A stretch of 9,257 nt of DNA from assembly GCA_018818235.1 (NCBI GenBank), contig JAHISE010000007.1:1-9257 (forward strand), written 5' to 3'. Below, piece after piece: positions 5,657 through 9,257 of this stretch. The notes beneath the pieces were generated by a model, which saw nothing but the letters and a program-made list of their open reading frames with translations, did not search any database and was not told where the DNA came from. Positions within the stretch are counted from its first letter, which is position 1. Every line of letters begins with the position of its first letter. This stretch comes from Patescibacteria group bacterium. Lineage in GTDB: Bacteria; Patescibacteriota; Gracilibacteria; Peribacterales; Peribacteraceae. The translations under genes were made by a program, and so were the position numbers.

Positions 5657-6217
5657 TTATTTAAGACCGTCTTCGTCCGTAAATGCATAAACTACATTTA
5701 GCATCATTCGTACAGTCGGATTTTCAAAGGTATTCCCATCATACTCATGAGCCTTCTTTACAACATCTTCAAACATCCATAGAAGACGATGTCCATATGA
5801 ACCATGTGTCTCGCCACCCAATCGAACCTTGTGTGCTTGTCGTGCAATTAATTCTAGACAAGTGGTAATGTCTGCTCTAGCTGTTTCAATTTTATCATTG
5901 CTCTCTCCACGTCTTTTGAATCCACGAAGAGTCAGCAATGATCTATGAAGCTGCCTCAGAGCATCATTAACCTCTTCACTATCTCCTTCACACTCCTGTG
6001 CAAGTTTCCAATGATCATCGAACCACTTTAAATCATCACCCACAAGACCTTCCTCAAGAGCTGCATAAAAATCACGGCGTTCTCCGTCAACTATTGCCAA
6101 TACTTCACGATCCCTTACTTCATTTCCCTTAGATACGCGTTCATGGGCATTAATCATGGCTCTTACGTCTAATTCAAATTGTTCAATCTGAGTTTGTTCT
6201 GTGGTTGAAGTTGTCAT
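5657..6217 (-). CDS. Hypothetical acidic, mostly helical soluble protein
   Basis: 186 residues, no signal peptide and no membrane segment. The composition suggests a soluble all-helical protein rich in Glu, Asp, Arg and His (for example NDALRQLHRSLLTLRGFKRR and TTCLELIARQAHKVRLGG). A short, Thr- and Gln-rich N-terminus (MTTSTTEQTQ) precedes the helices. I recognise no family or catalytic motif. I start at ATG 6217. The longer frame from TTG 6241 would run through a promoter-like TATATT and a perfect palindrome. The gene sits between pheT (56 nt upstream) and the adenosyltransferase gene (29 nt downstream), all on the minus strand, so some co-transcription is possible. Its own promoter candidate suggests separate control, perhaps through the palindrome. 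Confidence 0.75.
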   Translation of the reverse strand: MTTSTTEQTQIEQFELDVRAMINAHERVSKGNEVRDREVLAIVDGERRDFYAALEEGLVGDDLKWFDDHWKLAQECEGDSEEVNDALRQLHRSLLTLRGFKRRGESNDKIETARADITTCLELIARQAHKVRLGGETHGSYGHRLLWMFEDVVKKAHEYDGNTFENPTVRMMLNVVYAFTDEDGLK

Positions 6218-6223
6218 AGGAAC

Positions 6224-6237
6224 GGGAATATATTCCC
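6224..6237. promoter_or_regulatory. Perfect 14-bp palindrome over the -10 region; candidate operator
   Basis: GGGAATATATTCCC is a perfect inverted repeat that contains the TATATT -10 box of the hypothetical gene and lies just upstream of its ATG (6217). A dimeric repressor bound here would block initiation. No regulator gene is visible nearby. Confidence 0.4.
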
Positions 6238-6255
6238 ACAATTGTCTGATTACAA
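6227..6255 (-). promoter_or_regulatory. Candidate promoter of the hypothetical gene (leaderless)
   Basis: Minus strand TTGTAA (-35, 4 of 6), 17-nt spacer, TATATT (-10, 5 of 6). The -10 ends 9 nt before ATG 6217. A TTGACA also occurs at 6262-6267 but has no -10 at a suitable distance. Confidence 0.45.
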
Positions 6256-6273
6256 GTATTTTGTCAACTAGAA

Positions 6274-8676
6274 TTACCCCACCAACGCCAAAACCGCCTT
6301 ATGCGCCTCTTTCGCCTCTTCTTCCTTCAAAGTCCGATCCGCCGCTCTGTAAGTACACCTGAGCGTCAGGTTATATTTCTGCATACCTTCGGGCGCGAAG
6401 AGCTTTGCAACTTCTACGCTTTCTAAGAGATCCGAAGCCTTCTTAATTTTTTCCACAAGATCCCCCGCTTGCTTGTCCTGTGAAAATGGAATCGTTAAGT
6501 CGTAAGTTATCGCAGGGAATTCAGGAACACTTGCTGCAATGCAATCCTCCGGTTCCAGATCAAACAACTGCGAAAGATTTAATGTGAGTGCAGCAGCTCG
6601 ATGTGGAAGATCAAAGTTATTGCAAACATTCGGATGAACCTCGAAAAGCGTACCAACTGTTTTCTTGCCAACACATATCTCCGCAAACCTTCCCGGATGA
6701 GCATGGGCCGGTGCATTTTTTGAAACTTTAAGTCCAATAGAATATCCAACTGACTGAACAGAATTCTTTATAGCTGATTTTAACTCTAAGAAGGGATCAT
6801 TCTCGATGCCGGTTTCAACTCTACTTGCAATCAATGCACCAAATTCGATATTTTCTTTTTTCTTGTCCGCCGTAGCCTTGGCGGAGGAGGGGCCTTCCTC
6901 AAACACTTGCCCCCAGTTAAATGTTTTCAAAGATTTTTCGATATTCAGAATATTATTCTCCGCATGTTCCAAAAGTCCTGGCATTATTGAAGGCTGCATA
7001 ATAGATGTTTCCTCACCAATCGGATTTTCTATTTCTGTGCATCCCTTTGGGCTAAATTTTGCTTTCTCCAGTAGTGCAGGACCTACAAGCGACAATGGAA
7101 GAACTTCATAAAAGCCAAACTCTTTCATCGAATCCCTAAGAACATGAACACGCTGATCCCTTTCGGGAGGATCTATGGGAGCAGATGGAAGTTTCGCCTC
7201 GATCGCATCAAATCCGAATATTCTTCCAATCTCTTCTATCAAATCATATTGATTACTTATATCTCCAAGACGATGCAACGGAGGAGTCACTATGAATGAA
7301 TCTCCTTTTTTCTCTACCGTAAACTCAAGATCCTTGAGTATCTTCTCACTCTTCTTTTCAGGAATTTCCGCTCCAAGAAATTCTGATATGCGCTTAATCG
7401 GAATCTCAATAGACTTCGGTTTACCATCATCTCCCCAACTATCCATAGCGGAGATGACCTTTGCACCGGGAACAAGTTCAAGAAACAGCTCAAGCGCACG
7501 ATTGAATCCAAGCCTTACAATAATGTTCGGTACCCCCTTCTCGTAAATAGTTGCCGCATCCGTTCTATGACCTGTTGCAACAATCGTACGACGGATATTC
7601 ATTGGATCAACTCCAGCACTATGAAGATATATATTCTTTGTTCCTTCTTTTGTTGAACTTCTAAGACCTCCCATCACTCCAAGTAGATCGAAAATACCTT
7701 CATCGTCACTAAGAACAATTGCGCCTTCGGGGAGTTCACGCTCTGACTTGTCCAGAGTTACTATCTTCTCCCCTTTCTTGGATAAACGCATATGTATATT
7801 TCCTTTCAGGTCATCTGCATCAAAGCTATGTAATGGCATACCAAGCTCAATCATTACATAATTTGTTATATCAATCGGCAAATATATAGATCGTATCCCA
7901 ACTGATTCAAGCCTTTTCTTCATCCAATCCGGAGTTTCTCCGATACTATCAATCGACATTAAACATGCAAAATATTGAGGGATTTCCTTCTTACAATCCA
8001 AAACATTTTTGAATGGAAGTGTTGTTGTAGGGAATTTTTGATCTTTAAACATTGGACGATCTTTCTTCCATCTCGCCAAGCCTAAAGCAGTGCATTCACG
8101 AGCAAATCCAAATTGAGAGAACAGATCAGGACGATGGGTTATGGAATGATTATCAATATCCAATACCGTATCTCCTCCCGAACCAATAAATTCTGATAAT
8201 GATTTTTTTACATCATCAACTCCGTCACCCAAATCAATCACCGGTCTTTTTCCGTCTTCGGGCTTTGGGGGATATTGTGATGTAAGATCCAATTCTTCTG
8301 CTGCACAAATCATTCCTGCACTTTCTTCTCCTCGTATTTTGATTTTTTCCAATTTGAATAATTCGCCTTCTTCAGTTAACACCTCTGTACCAACATGAGC
8401 AAATGCAACACACATTCCCTCCCTAAGATTAGTACCACCACAAACAACACGCTTTGTTCCCTTATCTGTTTCCACATCACACAAGCTCAATTTGTCTGCA
8501 TTTGGATGTTTGGATAAGGAGGTAACCTTGCCTACACAACAACCATCCAGATTTGCACCCTGAGTTTCTACCGATTCCACTTCTGCAGTGGAAACAGTTA
8601 GCTTGTCTGCAATTTTTTTGGGATCGGACTCTGTGAAGTCAATAAACTCACTGAGCCAGTCGAGTGATAGTTTCAT
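6274..8676 (-). CDS. pheT: Phenylalanine--tRNA ligase beta subunit
   Basis: 800 residues, full family length. With the alpha subunit it forms the (alpha-beta)2 enzyme that charges tRNA-Phe. The N-terminal MKLSLDWLSEFID is typical. An EMAP-II-like tRNA-binding OB domain follows at about 44-150 (GKVTSLSKHPNADKLSLCDV), then B3/B4 editing domains at about 220-385 (LPIDITNYVMIELGMPLHSFD, GHRTDAATIYEKG), B5 at 420-495 (RLGDISNQYDLIEEIGRIFG), the catalytic-like core at 500-700 and a ferredoxin-fold anticodon-binding domain at about 717-800. Start ATG 8676 was chosen because homology starts there; the longer TTG 8736 frame runs into a hairpin repeat. Residues 597-605 (SSAKATADK) come from a palindromic repeat inside the gene. 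pheS, its usual upstream neighbour, is absent: the next gene upstream is divergent. Confidence 0.97.
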   Translation of the reverse strand: MKLSLDWLSEFIDFTESDPKKIADKLTVSTAEVESVETQGANLDGCCVGKVTSLSKHPNADKLSLCDVETDKGTKRVVCGGTNLREGMCVAFAHVGTEVLTEEGELFKLEKIKIRGEESAGMICAAEELDLTSQYPPKPEDGKRPVIDLGDGVDDVKKSLSEFIGSGGDTVLDIDNHSITHRPDLFSQFGFARECTALGLARWKKDRPMFKDQKFPTTTLPFKNVLDCKKEIPQYFACLMSIDSIGETPDWMKKRLESVGIRSIYLPIDITNYVMIELGMPLHSFDADDLKGNIHMRLSKKGEKIVTLDKSERELPEGAIVLSDDEGIFDLLGVMGGLRSSTKEGTKNIYLHSAGVDPMNIRRTIVATGHRTDAATIYEKGVPNIIVRLGFNRALELFLELVPGAKVISAMDSWGDDGKPKSIEIPIKRISEFLGAEIPEKKSEKILKDLEFTVEKKGDSFIVTPPLHRLGDISNQYDLIEEIGRIFGFDAIEAKLPSAPIDPPERDQRVHVLRDSMKEFGFYEVLPLSLVGPALLEKAKFSPKGCTEIENPIGEETSIMQPSIMPGLLEHAENNILNIEKSLKTFNWGQVFEEGPSSAKATADKKKENIEFGALIASRVETGIENDPFLELKSAIKNSVQSVGYSIGLKVSKNAPAHAHPGRFAEICVGKKTVGTLFEVHPNVCNNFDLPHRAAALTLNLSQLFDLEPEDCIAASVPEFPAITYDLTIPFSQDKQAGDLVEKIKKASDLLESVEVAKLFAPEGMQKYNLTLRCTYRAADRTLKEEEAKEAHKAVLALVG
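6862..6887 (-). repeat. In-frame palindromic repeat within pheT encoding SSAKATADK
   Basis: The plus strand has TCCGCC (6866-6871) and GGCGGA (6880-6885) around an 8-nt loop, so the sequence can form a small stem. Read with pheT it encodes residues 597-605 in a polar loop (EEGPSSAKATADKKKEN) between core strands. The last 16 bases on the coding strand, GGCTACGGCGGACAAG, recur with one change at 4947-4962 in non-coding DNA. From memory (not checked here), SSAKATA-type peptides recur in unrelated CPR proteins, fitting a spreading repeat that inserts in frame. Confidence 0.7.
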
Positions 8677-8684
8677 ATGGATAT

Positions 8685-8714
8685 AGCATAGAGAATTATA
8701 GTACTTTATGGCAA
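8685..8714 (-). promoter_or_regulatory. Candidate pheT promoter region
   Basis: Minus strand TTGCCA (8709-8714), 18-nt spacer, TATGCT (8685-8690), ending 8 nt before ATG 8676, would give a leaderless message. A perfect TATAAT at 8695-8700 is an alternative -10 giving a leader of about ten bases. The TTGCCA is part of the first unit of hairpin copy B, so the repeat may contribute the -35 element. Confidence 0.4.
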
Positions 8715-8794
8715 TTGGCTTATTGGCAATTAGCAATTAGCTAAATTCGGTAGCCTAAACTAGCCAATAAGCCAATATGCTAATTGCCAATAGC
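8709..8794. repeat. Hairpin repeat built of TTGGCnn(n) units, copy B
   Basis: The left arm is TTGGCTTA, TTGGCAA, TTAGCAA and TTAGCTAAA. The right arm is complementary (GCCAATAAGCCAATATGCTAATTGCCAATAGC shortened: GCCAATAA, GCCAATAT, GCTAATT, GCCAATA). The core ATTCGGTAGCCTAAACTAGC (8745-8764) matches copy A in 17 of 20 bases. It lies between the divergent pheT and 8871 genes, so it cannot be a plain terminator for either. Confidence 0.75.
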
Positions 8795-8870
8795 TTTCAA
8801 TAATGAATATTGAATTTCACACCATTCAGTAGTACTCTCATCACAGAATTAGTCCTTTCCCTTCTCTAAA

Positions 8871-9101
8871 ATGGCCAAATCACCAAATATCGGAACAGTA
8901 CAAGCAATGAGCTGGCTTGTGTGCGTATTAATGTTCCTCGCAATGCTTGCGGCACTCGCAGGTATCTACGAGACACATTTTGTAGGCGCAGGTGCCACTT
9001 TCGGAACCACAGGCGCATCCCTCTCCATCATTGCATTTGCAATAACATCTCATCTTTGGGTGAGGTCGTTAAGTTGTTGTATGGGGTGTTGTGAAAAGTA
9101 G
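8871..9101 (+). CDS. Small two-helix membrane protein with C-terminal Cys cluster, family not recognised
   Basis: 76 residues. Hydrophobic segments lie at about 13-33 (MSWLVCVLMFLAMLAALAGIY) and 45-65, joined by a Gly-rich turn (HFVGAGATFGTTGAS). The short tail ends SCCMGCCEK with four Cys in CCxxCC arrangement, which could bind metal, form disulfides or be acylated; the sequence alone does not say which. I recognise no family. There is no Shine-Dalgarno sequence; the upstream pyrimidine-rich TCCTTTCCCTTCTC resembles that before ATG 9178, but I see no clear promoter. It diverges from pheT, follows hairpin copy B, and is followed six bases after its stop by TTGTCTGAACC. The next reading frame lies 76 nt downstream on the same strand and might be co-transcribed. 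Confidence 0.6.
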   Translation: MAKSPNIGTVQAMSWLVCVLMFLAMLAALAGIYETHFVGAGATFGTTGASLSIIAFAITSHLWVRSLSCCMGCCEK

Positions 9102-9106
9102 GACCC

Positions 9107-9117
9107 TTGTCTGAACC
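9107..9117 (+). repeat. Single TTGTCTGAACC end, no partner visible
   Basis: It is identical over 11 bp to the ends of the elements at 4128-4246 and 4873-5058, but the following TGATTnnnn pattern is absent (CGCAGTGTACATGATC). It may be a decayed or solo end, or chance. Confidence 0.35.
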
Positions 9118-9177
9118 GCAGTGTACATGATCGTGGGGTTACAATAGGAGATACCTAATCCTTTCCCCACCTTTACC

Positions 9178-9257
9178 ATGGCAACATCCATATTAAAGAA
9201 GAACTTCCCCGGAGTTGACACTCTCCAGGAAGCAGCCAATCAAGCTACCTTCATCAT
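9178..9257 (+). CDS. Start of an unidentified gene, cut by the window edge
   Basis: ATG 9178 opens a frame that stays open for 26 codons to the end (MATSILKKNFPGVDTLQEAA...). That is too short to assign a family. A TACAAT at 9140-9145 could be a -10 giving a leader of about 25 nt. AGGAG at 9147-9151 is too far from the ATG to be its ribosome binding site. The 76-nt gap from the previous gene on the same strand allows co-transcription. Confidence 0.5.
   Translation, partial: MATSILKKNFPGVDTLQEAANQATFI

Noticed and set aside
6243..6250. TTGTCTGA near the hypothetical gene as another repeat end
   Set aside because: Only 8 bases match and the following ACC and TGATT period are missing; chance is sufficient.
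9102..9177. Possible tRNA or riboswitch in the spacer before the last gene
   Set aside because: There is no T-loop GGTTCNANNCC, no acceptor stem pairing and no recognisable conserved RNA motif.

Overview
The window looks like a piece of an uncultivated bacterial genome, most probably of the Candidate Phyla Radiation, with Peregrinibacteria as my best guess (inference, moderate to low confidence). The grounds are a giant Cys-rich surface protein with myxobacteria-like CGDG...CDDGN modules, a palindromic repeat encoding SSAKATADK inside pheT (a type I associate with CPR genomes), many short intergenic repeats, and no Shine-Dalgarno sequence at any start. TGA, TAG and TAA all end genes, so nothing points to the UGA=Gly code of Gracilibacteria/Absconditabacteria.

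Layout. 1-2691 (+) is the 3' 896 codons of a secreted, disulfide-rich, very acidic surface protein: a 69-bp tandem array, Asp/Pro linkers, CGDG-type Cys modules, a DUF11-like beta domain, three more Cys modules and a C-terminal membrane anchor. It converges on an M16 zinc peptidase gene (4076-2805, -), with a long imperfect hairpin between them. Divergent from the peptidase are rpmH (ribosomal protein L34, 4311-4451, +) and a small three-helix membrane protein (4571-4879, +). Then come three minus-strand genes: pheT (8676-6274), a helical hypothetical protein (6217-5657) and a PduO-type cobalamin adenosyltransferase (5627-5070). Divergent from pheT is a small two-helix membrane protein (8871-9101, +), and an open reading frame starts at 9178 and runs off the right edge.

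The genes do not form one pathway. They are a housekeeping mix (translation: L34, PheT; cofactor: PduO; proteolysis: M16) plus cell-envelope proteins. The more unusual content is repetitive. There are three imperfect hairpins built of 7-8 bp units (2693-2793, 4473-4566, 8709-8794). Inverted repeats ending in TTGTCTGAACC bound two intergenic blocks (4128-4246, 4873-5058), with a single end at 9107-9117. Two palindromic sequences lie in frame inside the housekeeping enzymes PheT and PduO.

At five of the seven starts visible in the window, a plausible -10 box lies 7-9 nt upstream of the start codon. This suggests leaderless transcription and supports the starts chosen here.
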